The notes beneath the pieces are model-generated. The model was not told the DNA's origin. It saw only the letters and a list, made by a program, of their open reading frames with translations, and searched no databases. From NCBI GenBank assembly GCA_947561395.2, contig OX387183.1, positions 36,568,853 to 36,632,852 of the forward strand: a stretch of DNA of 64,000 bases, given 5' to 3'. Origin of the DNA: Buxus sempervirens (taxonomy: Eukaryota > Streptophyta > Magnoliopsida > Buxales > Buxaceae). Shown in pieces: positions 1-11,830 of the stretch. The position numbers were made by a program, and so were the translations under genes. Every line of letters begins with the position of its first letter. The first letter of the stretch is position 1.

Positions 1-2735
1 AACATGCAATTTAATTGAGTGGGTTTAAGTTTTAAGGCCCATTGGGCTTTGACTTAGCCCATGGGTTTTTAATCAAGTGACCCGAGACCCATTTATAAAA
101 CGGATCTTGGTGTGGGTCAATCTGGATGTGGGCCCCATTGGAGGGCCCACAATGCCTTGGTGGGTCTAAGTAGACCCAGGTAACTAAAAGTGGGCTTGGG
201 TTGGCCCAAAAGCCCACCTGGTTCATTTTAAAGTCATTCAGGATGGATCGGGTAGACCCGGGTCTAGAAAATCAGGTATCTAGAATTTAAAGGGCTCGAC
301 CGCACTTTCCTTGCGGTTTGGGTTTGATTGCAAACTCAATGCGGTTCAACTAGGAATTCGAGAATGACCGAAACTTAGGCAGGGTCTTGTTCGTCGATCT
401 CCCAGGGATGCTCGCCGACTTCTGCAAGGCTTCCAAGATGTACACAGTGGTTCAAAATCCCAATTCTTGACTAAAAGACTCATTCCATGGGGCTTTTCCA
501 AACATGAATGGATTTTTATTTTTGATCAGCCACTTTGAGACTTGAAACAGGGACTCTAAGCGTCCCTGTTTGGTTTGAATGGAAAACCTTCTCTTCATTC
601 TTTGGAAGAAAGCAATAAAATCAAGGAAGACCTAAATCTAAACTTGATCGAACAAACCAAAAAAAAATACGTAAATCAAATGATGCGGTTCTAATCATGC
701 ATGGACACATAAGCAAAAGGATGATAACTATACATGGAAACAAAGCTATACCTAGTTACTGTTACTTAGAAAAGAGAGATTTAAAACATTTATTTCGATT
801 TTCAAAAGTGAGTTGAAATCGTATGAAGCAATTTTGAAAATATATATTAGTATACTTATTGAAAACAAAGTCTCATGCCAATATTTATAAACAACATCCC
901 CTATTAGTTTTTATTGAAATCAGTTTAAAACATCTCTTAAACTCAACTTTGTGCTTTGCTCCTACATATATAAAATAAGAGAAGAATAGACGAAAGGGAA
1001 TTCATTCTTTACAAAAGAAACAAACTTTTGTGTGTGCATAGTCTTTACCTTGATACTCACAAAAAGAAGAATGGTATACTAAACTAGGCCTAGGTATGTA
1101 TGCTAGATGAATGCAAAGAGTCTTAATATATGGCCTAAAAATAACACATAAAACAAATGCTCATATGAAAGGAGAGAGGGAGAGAAGTTTGGGGATACAA
1201 ATGATCAAACAAAGAGGACAATCCCCTCTTGGAATATAAAATGGGTCGATATATCAAAAGATAAAATCCCTTTTTTAGCACTTTTGTATCCACTCGTTCC
1301 TCGCATCTTTACATATTAGAGAGTCCCCTTACCATGGGGACTCCAAGACATGCAAAAGGAAAAAGATTAGTGAGAATATCTAATAAGTGAGCATTCAAAC
1401 AAGAAGAAAAGATATAAAAAGAAATCTGATTTTAATATATATGAATCACAAAGTTGAAAGTAAGCTCACCGTTCTATTACCTTTCCTTTCAAGATGTTGT
1501 TGTCTCCAAGAACCGATGGACAGCAAGCTGAGGATCTCCTTTTAGCTATATATGACTTCTCCTTTGTCTTCAAGTGATCAAAAGAGGAGAAAAAGGATGT
1601 AAAAGGTGGTTAAAGGGTAAAATAGGGAATAAAATGAAGTGTGGAAGGGAAGTAGAAGAGTTTACTGGTCTTGGGAGATAGGGTGGGGACGAAACAAGGA
1701 GAGAGTTTGAAAGATCAGGTGTGTCCCCGAAAGATCAGGTCGACCCCCTTTTATAGCCAATTACCAAAACTGACTAAAATACAAATATTCTTTATCTTAT
1801 AACTAGAACCCAAAATTGCTATGATTTCATGTTCTTTTTTTAAAGAAAGTCATGATTATTATTCTCATCCATTATTCGCATTCAACAGATAACATACAAC
1901 TCACGGGACACGTATTCCCCCATGAGCCAAAATTCAAAAAAAAAATTATTATTTTTTCATTTTATTTTATTTTACATTTATTTAAATTTCTTGATTTTAT
2001 AATATTTTATTCCCTTGATTTTTGTTGAAGACGCACGTGTCTTCAAATTATTTATTTAATTTAGTCAATAGATATTTATCATATAATATTATTTTATTGT
2101 TAGATTTTTTTATTTGATGTTCTTTCTTCAGCCTTGCCACGTGGGCAGATTTTTCCGAAATTTTGACTGATCATATCTTTGCCATCTAATTAGGAGTTTA
2201 GCAGAAAGCCAACTTCTGCTATTTCCAGGTTTGACAAATCCATAACTTCCTTATTCGGACTCCGATTCTAGCAAATTTAGTTGCGTTAGGATCGTGTCAG
2301 AAATCTCTATCCGCAGGTATAAAATTGAACTATTGATTCAGCTTTTAGCAAAAAGTCAAAATTGCCCTCTGGCAACCGATTTTTCTCATAATTTCTTATC
2401 CGAGACCCCGATTCCAGCAAACTTGGTTGCGTTGGAATCGTGTCGAAATGCTCTCTCTGTTGGGGCCAAATCAGACAACTGATCTGGGTTTTAGCAGAAA
2501 GTTGATTTCTGCTATTCCCAGTTTTAACCAGCTCATAACTTCTTCATCTGGACTCCAATTTGGACAATCTTGGTGCCGTTGGAACTGTATCGGAATCCTC
2601 TATCCAATGGTATGAAGTTTAGTGGTCAATTCATGCCAGATCAAAAAGTCAACTTTTTGACCCTTCTGGGTTTGACTTTTTCAATTAGGGTTCTCATTTT
2701 TGGCATTTTCAGTGCGCAAAAATGAGGTGCTGACA
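1..2735 (+). mobile_element. Solo LTR of large family B, left-truncated by the window edge
   Basis: Non-coding sequence that ends in a conserved tail: a stretch resembling 'cttcatctggactcc', then 'gcaaaaatgaggtgctgaca', with the terminal CA at 2734-2735. The same tail closes three other copies in this window (25133-27978, 28740-31150, 33072-38151), so this is the same LTR family. The GGCCCATTGG-rich start and the GCGGTT inverted motifs near 298-357 are also shared. The next five bases, CGGGG (2736-2740), should be its target duplication, but the left copy lies outside the window. It interrupts a Harbinger transposase whose frame starts directly at the junction. The short open frames inside it look random. 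Solo status is inferred from the other copies. Confidence 0.75.
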
Positions 2736-2737
2736 CG

Positions 2738-3166
2738 GGGTATGCAAACACTACACGATTTCTTGCTCCATATCGTGGTGTTCGCTACCATCTTAACGAA
2801 TGGGTTGGTCGTACACCACAAAACCCTAAAGAGTTATTTAATCATCGACACTCTTCGGCACGTAATGTAATTGAACAAACATTTGGGTTATTGAAGAAAC
2901 GTTGGGCGATTTTGAAAACTGCCCCTTTCTTTGATATATATACGCAAGCTAAAATTGTGATTGCATGTTGCATTATTCATAATCATATAAGAAATGTCAA
3001 TCCAGATGATTATCTTCAAGATTTTGAAGAGGATTTGTAACTTGAGCCTACACCACAAGAACATGATGAAATGATCACACAAATTGAAGTTACTGAGCAA
3101 TGGCAAAAATTCCGAGATGATCTTGCTCATAAGATGTTTGCTGATTTTCCATTAAGTCGAAATTGA
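2738..3166 (+). pseudogene. PIF/Harbinger transposase (DDE_Tnp_4-like), C-terminal fragment
   Basis: The frame reads GYANTTRFLAPYRGVRYHL followed by RHSSARNVIEQTFGLLKKRW, the typical C-terminal part of Harbinger transposases. The Glu in the VIEQTFG motif corresponds to the third acidic residue of the DDE triad. An in-frame stop lies at 3038-3040; reading on in the same frame gives a plausible tail (EVTEQWQKFRDDLAHKMF) to a second stop at 3164-3166. The N-terminal two thirds, with the first two Asp residues, are missing because a solo LTR ends at 2735. The fragment therefore cannot catalyse transposition. Its likely partner is the Myb-like gene at 9514-10501. Confidence 0.85.
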
Positions 3167-3251
3167 TTACAATTTATATTTATTTTTTTATGCCAAATAG
3201 TTGGCTTTTGAATTCCATTTTTTGGGGTTTTTTTTATTTAGGATGTATTCA

Positions 3252-4951
3252 TGTAACGCCCTGGAACCGGGTTACGTAATGGAACCGTAACTTGTCCCCG
3301 AGGAGTTAGCTTTTCTATACAGGATCGCTATATCAGAGTAAGGAAAACATGAAATGGCAATCACATAATCAGAGTCAACTAAAATTTTCCCCAACTCACC
3401 TGAACCAAGTATAAACCCGCCTGTATCGTCCTCTCTGAGATCTAAAAACAAAACAAAACAAAAGGAATGAGATACGACTATCTCAGCAAGTAGCAATGCA
3501 TGCTCAAACATATTTAATTTATATTGGGAATCAATTACTAGCAACTTAGCAAATCTAAATTTATGCACTAAAAGAATTGGTTATTCGAAAAATCTTGGAG
3601 CTGATCCTAATCTCATTGAATTAGCTGAATTTCTGTCATGACTTGAATATTAAATTGTCTATGCTATTTTAATAAATCACTGGTTATGGTCTTGGGTTGT
3701 CAATGAAAGTAAAAATGATGAAATTTTCAGCTAGGAACTGTTACTGTTTTGTGTTTAATCGGAATCCCAATGCTGGTTTAATTTTTTCTTAGTAATGTGT
3801 ATAACATCTGAAATTCCTGAAATGAAATGATATCTATTTTATGGAATTTTATCAAAATTATGTTGCTGAGACAAATTTGAAGACTCTTAGTGTTTTCCGA
3901 TTGATTTATTTAATTACTGCATTCTTAATTGAAAGTTGGTATCAAAACTACATGTATTTTATTCTTAAAAATTGTTGCTTGAGAAAGTACTTTCGAAAAC
4001 TCCATGAGGGAGTAGGCTTTGGTCCTGAGTGACCATATTATGTTTATTTGCACCTGGTTATATGTTGTGTTGAACATCGAAATACTTCTTGGTTTGAAAC
4101 GAAGCTTTTGTCGTACTTGTTGGTCTTTATTTATGCTATTTAGGGCATAGCATGTTATGGATCCATAATTTAGCTAGTAAGTGAAGTCTGTCTAATTTGT
4201 TTGGTTAAAATCTAGCTTCCTTCATGCGTTTCCTTTATGTAGAGAGGCCTTCCATGAGGGAAGTGCTGCAAACTAAAAGGGATTTATTTTACACGTTTCC
4301 TCCATATAAAGTGGCATTCCATGAGGGATGTGCTACAGCAGCTCCATTTCCACCCCATGAGGGGGTGAGGTCTATTGTTGGCAGCAGTTACAACAGTGGT
4401 TCTCAGACTGGATTGATATCCGTTTCCACCCTTGGAGATGGTGAGGTCTTGTGATTTCCACCAAGAGACGATATATTGGAATCAGTTTACAGAGGTATCA
4501 GATTTGGCAGAGGTTCTCAGACTGGAACTGTTTGGAGCTAGAACTTAACCTTACAAAGTGGTCAAATTTCACGAGTCCCACCTTATTATGTGGTTTGATA
4601 TTGTTTTGCCGGATTAGTCGGATTAATCGATTTATTCGTGGTTAGTCGTTGAGTATGTTTTAATCGTGCATGTTTTAGAAATTAAATTAAATATGTTTGA
4701 GCATGCATTGCTACTTGCTGAGATAGTCGTATCTCATTCCTTTTGTTTTGTTTTGTTTCAGATCTCAGAGAGGACGATACAGGCGGGTTTATGCTTGGTT
4801 CAGGTGAGTTGGGGAAAATTTTAGTTGACTCTGATTATGTGATTGCCATTTCATGTTTTCCTTACTCTGATATAACGATCCTGTATAAAAAAGCTAACTC
4901 CTCGGGAGTGAGTTACAGTTCCATTACGTAACCCGGTTCCGGAGCATTACA
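3252..4951. repeat. Inverted LTR ends: 267-bp arms around a 1.2-kb loop
   Basis: Arm 3252-3518 matches the reverse complement of 4685-4951 at about 96% by hand alignment (around ten differences). The loop 3519-4684 does not pair. The loop contains several copies of a CCATGAGGG motif whose orientation matches the right arm, so loop plus right arm form one contiguous LTR piece, while the left arm is the end of the other LTR turned round. Related CTCATGGAG motifs occur at 19255-19440 in the outer LTR. Confidence 0.85.
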
Positions 4952-4953
4952 GA

Positions 4954-4964
4954 TGGTATCAAAG
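4954..4964 (+). other. Putative primer binding site (initiator tRNA-Met type)
   Basis: TGGTATCAAAG lies two bases after the LTR end at 4951 and resembles the plant tRNA-Met complement TGGTATCAGAGC used by many Gypsy elements. Its plus orientation is opposite to the outer ends of the 3252-9298 element. Confidence 0.6.
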
Positions 4965-7030
4965 AATATCAGAGTTTTGAAAGGAAACATGGCATAGAAA
5001 TAGGAAACCCTAGGATGGCCTTGGGGGTTGCGTGCACGTTAGCTATCACCAGTTATATAGGAAATTTAGGATGAGAGTGTTCTTTCTACAAATATAGCAG
5101 AAATCCTTATTATTAAAGGTAAGTTACTTGAACCTTATGCTACAATTATTTGGTATGATATGATTGTTATTTTTGATATATGCATTATTATTATTATTAA
5201 TTTTGCATGGTTAGAGAAAAGTTACTGTAGTTCTAATCGGAGGGAACTTGAAGATCTTGAGAAGTAGAAGAGGTAAGTAGTAAGATAAATGTTTGGGGAA
5301 TGTGAAATAATTTTAATTGTGGATGATTATATCTGAAGCATAAAATTGGTGATGGTTGATTAAGCATACATACTACCGTGTGCTTAATTGGATGATGAGT
5401 CATATGTATATAGCTATATTTGAGTAGTGTAAGGCATCGGCCAATGCTAAACACATACTTGGGTATTAAGCCTTATACAAATGGGGTATGTATCCTAGTA
5501 CTTAAATGTATGTGAGAAAATGTGTGTATGTACTATTTGGTATAAGTTGAGCCATAACAGGATTTTCATGACGTCTTCCCTATTCTTCATATAGATGCAT
5601 ATATATGAAAGGGTGGGTGACAGAAAGTCATGGTGTTCTCTTCTGAGTTATTTTTGTATATTATTTGTAAGTATGAATATTGAAATATGAAATTATAAGT
5701 GTTTAATTTATTGAGGGTGATTTGGAAATTAAAAGAATGCGCAGTGGAAGCGTGGTGGTTCTAGAAGTCAAATAGTGAAATTTCATGAGGAGAAATTTTC
5801 CATCAAAAATTTTGCATGATTTTGTGGTCATTAAAAATATATATATTAGAATTGTGGTAGTAGAAATTTGATTTTTCTGTTTATGACAAGGGTGTCTAAT
5901 CCATGATTCAATTTAAGTGTAGTTAGATTAAATCCATGATGATGAAATTGTATTGTTAGGATGATTTTAAACATGCTAGAAATGATTTGGTGGAATGAAA
6001 TTAGTTCAGTCCTATTGTATTTTTTGCAAGTAGTTTTCCAAACACCATTGCTCACATGGATTGTGTATTTATGGATTCAGTTTTTAAGAAAATAGAAATT
6101 TTCTGAGATATGTTTTCAGATTCAGATTTAGCATGTTTAGATTAAATTCAAGTTAGTATATTTGTGTTATTGGAATGATGTTCATGAGGTTAGAAGTTTT
6201 TGCAATGGAGGAAATTGGTTTAGAAATGGGCGTTAATTTGTGTTGCAAAATTTTTTTTTCTAAGCTTAGATTTATGTGAGTTCAGATTAAGTTCAAATTA
6301 TATGAGTTCCAATATGAGCCATAGCTTAAATTCGAATGAGTTCGGATTTATATTAAATCTGAACCCACATATGAGCGTAAGTCATGTACTATTTGAGTTA
6401 TTAACAAATATGAGTTAAATTAAATTCGATTGTGTTTATGTGGGTTATTTAGATCTTAAGTGAAGTGCTGGAAGTGTTTTGAAGGATTGGAATTAGTTCA
6501 GTCTAGAAGAAGCATCATTAGCTGCAAGTTAAGAAAATTGGAGTTAGAAATGATGGGTGTTTGAATCTATGGAACTTAGTAATTTTGATTAGATTAAATT
6601 TGAGGTGTTTTCTGGGGTAGAATTTTTCAGCAAGCTATGTCAGTTAAGTAGTTAATATCAAGATCTATTTTTTTTTTTTTAAATGAATTTGAGATGAAGT
6701 ACTAAGGTACTATTGGTAGTCTGGTTTGATCCAGCAGATTTGAGAAAGGCAAGTATCAATCTCAGATTGAAGATGCATCAGAAGGTTAGTGGAGAAAGGA
6801 GAGGAGGTCGCCAAAGATTTCTATTTTAGAGGATAGTTTAATTGGGGCTTAGAGGCTGGGTTCATGTGCCGGATAAATGCAAAGTCCTGGGGATTGATAC
6901 CGAGGGAAAAGCCGGTTCGGATATTGAACTGGTATAAGCAAGTGCTTGGGAAGGAAAGGATGGGATGAAGGAATAAGTGTGGATTTTGGTTACCTCGTCG
7001 TGTCTTAAATTTCGAGGACGAAATTTTTTT
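4965..7030 (+). other. Non-coding internal region of the rearranged retrotransposon
   Basis: About 2.1 kb between primer binding site and polypurine tract. I see no gag, protease, reverse transcriptase or integrase motif and only short random frames. It ends with 'tttcgaggacgaaattt', a phrase commonly seen just before the 3' LTR of plant Gypsy elements. This suggests a parasite of an autonomous Gypsy relative, or one with its coding part deleted. Confidence 0.6.
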
Positions 7031-7044
7031 GAAGGAGGGGAGTA
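7031..7044 (+). other. Polypurine tract before inverted LTR start
   Basis: GAAGGAGGGGAGTA directly precedes TGTAAGACCC at 7045, the expected second-strand priming site and LTR start. Together with the primer binding site at 4954 it shows the internal part is read on the plus strand. Confidence 0.65.
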
Positions 7045-9298
7045 TGTAAGACCCGGATTTTTGATTAGCCTAATATAAGGAATTTGCTAAAATTAAAAAT
7101 AAATAAATAATGAGGGATAATTCAGGTAGTTGTGTCGCAAGGGCAATTTGGGAAATTCACAAAAGTCAGATTATATAAAATTAAGGGTAATTAAGGTTAT
7201 GTTATAATTTCATTAGTAACTAAATATTTAGTAAGTTTAATTAAATATAATTAAGTGTTGATGATTCTTGTTGGGTGGCAAATCAGAGAATCAAAGGATT
7301 AGGTGGATTAGTATATGAGTTTTAGTAGAGTGGCGCCGTGTGGGATCATGAGAGAGTTGAAGAGTTTTGTGTAATGTAAGAACATATTGTCTCCGAGTGT
7401 TCAAAACAGTTCGACTGTTCACTTTCGGAGGAAACTTAAACAGCAGAAAACTAGATCTGAGATCTAGAGTGGTGGGATTCTGACTTTGAGAGGTGAGATT
7501 GGGTGATTCGATCTGAAGTTTGGAAGACTATAGGGACCACTGTTAGCAGGAGGTGGTGCGACTGATTTTCTGAGATTAGAATTCGTCCAAGCCAGTCCAG
7601 ATTCAGGTAAGTTGATTTTAGTGATTAGATCTAGGTTAGTTTAGTTGAATTTCATTAAGATTTTAGCAAGGAATCGGTTTAGATGTTGAAGATCTAAGTT
7701 CTGAATTTTTCTCTGCAATTTCAGCAGTCGTTGGGAGGTTCTGTTAATAGGAGAAAATTTGGTCATTGTTGCTGATCTCGGTGAAGTTAGATTTCAGCAA
7801 ATAGCAGGCAAGTAGCATCTTCATCTTTCATGTTTTCGCATGTTTTATGTTCAGGTAGAAGTTTTAGTTTTGAGTTAAGCAAAAGTGTCGTGTTCTGATC
7901 ATGTCTTGGGCGAAAAATTGCTAAATCTTCTAAGTCTGATTAGATTGAATTCAAGAATGTTTAGAAGTATTATTTGAATGTTTATCAAGGTGTTAGATGA
8001 GATTGGAATGGGGGAATATGGTTCTGTCATTGAAATATTTTATTACCGTAAATAGTTCAAGAAAAGATACCTGGCGCCAACCTAAAAATTGTTGGGTACT
8101 AACTTCAAAGAGGTTAGCACCAAACTCCAACTGAACTGGCGCTCAGGGGTTTTGATCTGGCGCCAACCTCAACAGGTTAGCGCCAGATGGTTCAAGTTGG
8201 CGCCAGATCCAAATCCCTAAGCGCCAGTTCAGTTGGAGTCTGGTGCTAACCGCCCAACAATTTTTAGGTTGGCGCCAGGTATCTTTTCTTGAACCATTTA
8301 CGGTAATCAAAAATTTCAATGACAGAACCATATTCCCCCATTCCAATCTCATCTAACACCTTAATAAACATCCAAATAATACTTCTAAACATTCTTGAAT
8401 TCAATCTAATAAAACTTAGAAGATTCAGCAATTTTTCGCCCAAGACATGATCAGAACACGGCACTTTTGCTTAACTCAAAACTAAAACTTCTACCTTAAC
8501 ATAAAACATGCGAAAACACGAAAGATGAAGATGCTACTTGCCTGCTATTTGCTGAAATCTAACTTCACCAAGATCAGCAACAATGACCAGATTTTCTCCT
8601 GTTAACAGAACCTCCCAACGACTGCTGAAATTGTAGAGAAAAATTCAGAACTTAGATCTTCAACATCTAAACCGACTCCTTGCTAAAATCTTAATGAAAT
8701 TCAACTAAACTAACCTAGATCTAATCACTAAAATCGACTTACCTGAATCTGGACTGGCTTGGACGAATTCTAATCTCAGAAAATTAGTCGCACCACCTCC
8801 TGTTAACAGTGGTCTCTATAGTCTTCCAAACTTCAGATCGAATCACCCAATCTCACCTCTCAAAGTCAAAATCCCTCCACTCTAGATCTCAGATCTAGTT
8901 TTCTGCCGTTTAAGTTTCCTCCGAAAGTGAACAGTCGAACTGTTCTGAACACTCGGAGACAATATGTTCTTACGTTACACAAAACTCTTCAACTCTCTCA
9001 TGATCCCACGCGGCGCCACTCTACTAAAACTCATACACTACTCCACCTAATCCTTTGATTCTCTAATTTGCCACCCAACAAGAATCATCAACACTTAATT
9101 ATATTTAATAAAATTTACTAAATATTTAGTTACTAATGAAATTATAACATAACCTTAATTACCCTTAATTTTATATAATCTAACTTTTGTGAATTTCCCA
9201 AATTGCCCTTGCGACACAACTACCTGAATTATCCCTCATTTTTTTTTAATTTTAGCAAATTCCTTATATTAGGCTAATCAAAAATCTAGGGTCTTACA
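7045..9298. repeat. 2.25-kb near-perfect palindrome of two facing LTR halves
   Basis: The left arm runs from TGTAAGACCC at 7045 to about 8171. The right arm is its reverse complement from about 8172 to GGGTCTTACA at 9298. By eye the arms match at about 95%, with a few small indels, for example an extra 'actaacttcaaaga' near 8099-8112. The centre lies in a cluster of short GGCGCC palindromes (8060-8280). As RNA this would form a hairpin with arms of about 1.1 kb. See the parent element at 3252-9298 for a proposed origin. Confidence 0.9.
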
Positions 9299-9513
9299 AT
9301 TCATCAATTTATAGTGTGCTTATTGAAATTGATATCGTTTATTGTTCCACTTGGATATTTTGTGAGTTGAGATTATATAAAATTTACCAATTTAAGCTTT
9401 ATCACAACGTTCACTTTGCTTTTACTCCTTGTTATTCTACATGGTAGAACAATTTTTGTTTTATATTGGAAGAATATTTTGAAATCAAATATTTATTTTT
9501 CATATTACTAGGA

Positions 9514-10501
9514 ATGGAAAAAGGAAAGGCTCAATTTCAATCTCACGATACAAATGCTAAAGAGAAGGGAAAATATTTATCATGGACAACTGAGATGGAT
9601 CGTATATTAACTAAAACACTTATTGATCAAGTACACCAAGGAAACAAAGCAGGTAATGGATGGAAACCGGTGGCACTTACATCTGCAACAAAGGCTATAT
9701 ATGATAAATGTAATGTTCTTATATCAAAAGAAAATGTAAGATCTCGCTTAAAGACATGGGAGAAACACTACAGGATCATTAATGAACTTCTCAAACAAAG
9801 TGGATTTGGATGGAATGAAACGAAAAAAAAATGATACAAGTAGATGATGAAACTATGTGGAATGCTTATATACAGGTATTTTTTTAAAGTATAGATGTTC
9901 TTTTTTTTTTTTTATCAATTATATACATGTATGATACTTCGTTAACAATTTTTTTTTTCTTTTAATAGTCCCACAAATAAGCTAGAGTATATCGATTCAA
10001 GGTTATTGAAAATTTTAGAGATCTCGCAATTATTGTTGGAGCTGATCATGCAAATGGAGATCATTCCGTAAATACTAATGAAATTGATATTGATATGGGG
10101 ACTAATGAAAATGGCAATAATGATGATCCATTACCCAATGAAGTTGGTCTTGAAGACATTGATGAAACTGAAACAAATGCAACCAATAATGTAGGAGGTT
10201 AAAATCAAAGAGCAGGATCATCTTCAACATCAACTACACAACGTCTAACAAGAAGAGGAGCCGCAGTAGTAACGCACTTGCTTCTGCTGTTACTTCAATG
10301 ACAAAAACCATAAAAATCATGGCAGATGCATATGCTCAACGAGTTAAGCCCACATCTATTGCAAAAAGGTTATATAAGGAGGTCCGCAAGATCCCAAATA
10401 TTGATGATGATCAAGTGTTTGATATTGTAGACTTTCTGTCTTCTGATGATAAAAAAGCAGAGATATTTTTGAGCCTTGATGATGAAATGAAGAAACGATA
10501 G
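9514..10501 (+). pseudogene. Harbinger Myb/SANT-like DNA-binding protein, degenerate
   Basis: From ATG 9514 the frame has a Myb_DNA-bind_3-like domain: YLSWTTEMDRILTKTLIDQV, then GNGWKPVALTSATKAIY and SRLKTWEKHYRIINELLKQ, with the spaced Trp residues of that domain. A run of nine A at about 9824-9832 shifts the frame into a stop. The other frame continues to a GT-AG intron (9876-9968), after which the protein resumes with an in-frame stop four codons in. The acidic linker has a further stop (about 10201), and the C-terminal helix region runs to about 10500. Such proteins bind the element ends and help the transposase enter the nucleus. This copy has several lesions and is probably dead. Confidence 0.75.
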
Positions 10502-11142
10502 TTGATGAGGCATATGGATAACATGAATCTTTAAAGACTTTCATTATTTTTTTTTTCCCTAAATTGTTGATTCTCTAAATGTTTATAAATTTTTTTTTTA
10601 CTTTAGACCTTGATATAAAATATGTTTACTTTGGACTTTCAGGACCTTTCTACCAACTGGTAGAATTTATTTTATTTACTATTAATTGGGCACATTGATT
10701 GTTATTGGTTGTTCTTGCTCAATTTATGTTGTCTACTCCATTTATGAGGCAATAATAATTTTCAATTTGTTATACTTCTTACTATCAAAAAGAAATAGCT
10801 ATATTTGTGGATTAGGTATTCCACCTAAGAGCACCAAATGCTTATTGGTTTAATTGTTGCGTATTCTAGATGACACTTTTTTATGATTATCTTGTATTGT
10901 GTGGGTTCGACGAACCACGTATTGTTATAAGTGCCTACATCATATCATGCATCTTGATAAAATCCACAATAAAGATTCTTACGGATTAGTTTTCATCCAA
11001 ACCGTGGAATTGAAATTCACGTGTGAATTTCAAGAAAATTCCATAATTTAGCCAAACACCAAAATTTTAATATCTATGAATTCAAATTCATGTGTGTTCG
11101 AATTCTCACAGATGTTTAAATTCACGCAATCTAAATGGACCC
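10502..11142 (+). other. Harbinger 3' non-coding region, subterminal palindrome
   Basis: No gene is visible. The stretch ends with sequence rich in AATTCA, including a palindrome around 'gaattcaaattcatgtg', and the proposed terminus at 11142. This fits the subterminal region of the Harbinger element but is not proven. Confidence 0.35.
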
Positions 11143-11431
11143 TTAATGATATTCCAACATTTGCATTCATATCAAAAAACAAAAGAAATATTCCAAAAAT
11201 TTACATTTTGTTTGGCCTAAACTGAACTTAGCCCGAACTCAAACAATAATGTTTGGGTTGAGTTTGGGTTTAATGAGTTTGGGTTAGGGCAGGCCAATGG
11301 CGAGTTTGGGTTAGCGAATCTTAGATTGAGTTAAGCCCGAACTTACATAACCTGACCCAACCCCCCAACCCTACTTAGAGCTCTACTTAAGAAGAAAACA
11401 AAAAATAAAATCCTTAATTTAGTGCACAACC

Positions 11432-11452
11432 TTATTATTATTATTATTATTA
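11432..11452. repeat. TTA trinucleotide microsatellite
   Basis: Six or more consecutive TTA/ATT units immediately precede the Helitron relic and seem to replace its normal TCTATACTATATA start. Confidence 0.8.
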
Positions 11453-11458
11453 TCATCA

Positions 11459-11667
11459 ACGCGAGAAGATCCTTGGGAAGCGTGTCAAACGTAATGTGCA
11501 ACTTCCCAAAAAAAAAAATAACCCTTTCTCACATTCTTAAGATTCATTAATAGAAGGGGTGTAATTGTCATGATAACTCAATTCCCTTCATTTAAAAGTT
11601 AAACAGTTTTGTAATTGTTCCCTCTACATCCCTTCTCACGTGCAATACTGCACGTGTACCCTACTAC
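11459..11667 (+). mobile_element. Non-autonomous Helitron relic
   Basis: The sequence resembles the copies at 16970-17193 and 61350-61560 throughout (CCTTGGGAAGCGTGTCAAAC, then AATGTGCAACTTCCC). It ends with the hairpin CACGTGCAATACTGCACGTG (11637-11656) a few bases before CTAC and a T. Helitrons end with a hairpin about 10 bases from CTRR and insert between A and T. The 5' terminus is replaced by a TTA microsatellite. Confidence 0.7.
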
Positions 11668-11830
11668 TAATTATTAAAACAAATCTATGTCTCCACTATA
11701 GTAATAACTAACAATAACTACCTTAAAATTCTAATTCCAAAATCCTTGTCCTTTTACATTTTCAAGATAATACGACAAATCTAAAAGAAAGAAGAAAAGG
11801 ACGTTCTATGCATTTTGTCTTGCTTGAGGT

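Larger units (their letters stand above)
3252..9298 (-). mobile_element. Non-autonomous Ty3/Gypsy-like LTR retrotransposon with an internal inversion
   Basis: The outer ends are TGTAACGCCC (3252) and GGGTCTTACA (9298), flanked by a perfect ATTCA duplication (3247-3251 and 9299-9303). Inside, a segment with the opposite orientation has an LTR end at 4951, a primer-binding-site-like TGGTATCAAAG at 4954, about 2.1 kb of non-coding sequence, a polypurine tract at 7031-7044 and an LTR start TGTAAGACCC at 7045. Writing the LTR as s-m-e, the order along the window is e', m, e, internal, s, s'. That is what an inversion with breakpoints inside both LTRs would leave, with one m copy lost. The implied LTR length (about 2.56 kb) agrees with the related solo LTR at 24751-32549 after its nested insertions are removed (about 2.53 kb). 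No gag or pol is visible. Confidence 0.75.
2736..11142 (+). mobile_element. PIF/Harbinger DNA transposon, decayed, split by two retroelements
   Basis: Autonomous PIF/Harbinger elements carry two genes: a DDE transposase and a Myb/SANT-like DNA-binding protein. Both remnants are here on the same strand, the transposase C-terminus at 2738-3166 and the Myb-like gene at 9514-10501. They are separated by the 3252-9298 retroelement, whose ATTCA duplication shows that the flanks were once contiguous. The left end was lost to the solo LTR at 1-2735 or lies outside the window. A plausible right terminus is 'aaatggaccc' ending at 11142, followed by TTA (11143-11145), a typical Harbinger target triplet. 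That end is a guess because the left inverted repeat cannot be seen. The element is not autonomous now. Confidence 0.7.

Noticed and set aside
3252..4951. A stand-alone foldback DNA transposon
   Set aside because: Its right end has no target duplication and is followed by a retrotransposon primer binding site, while the duplication partner of its left flank is at 9299; it is therefore part of the larger retroelement.
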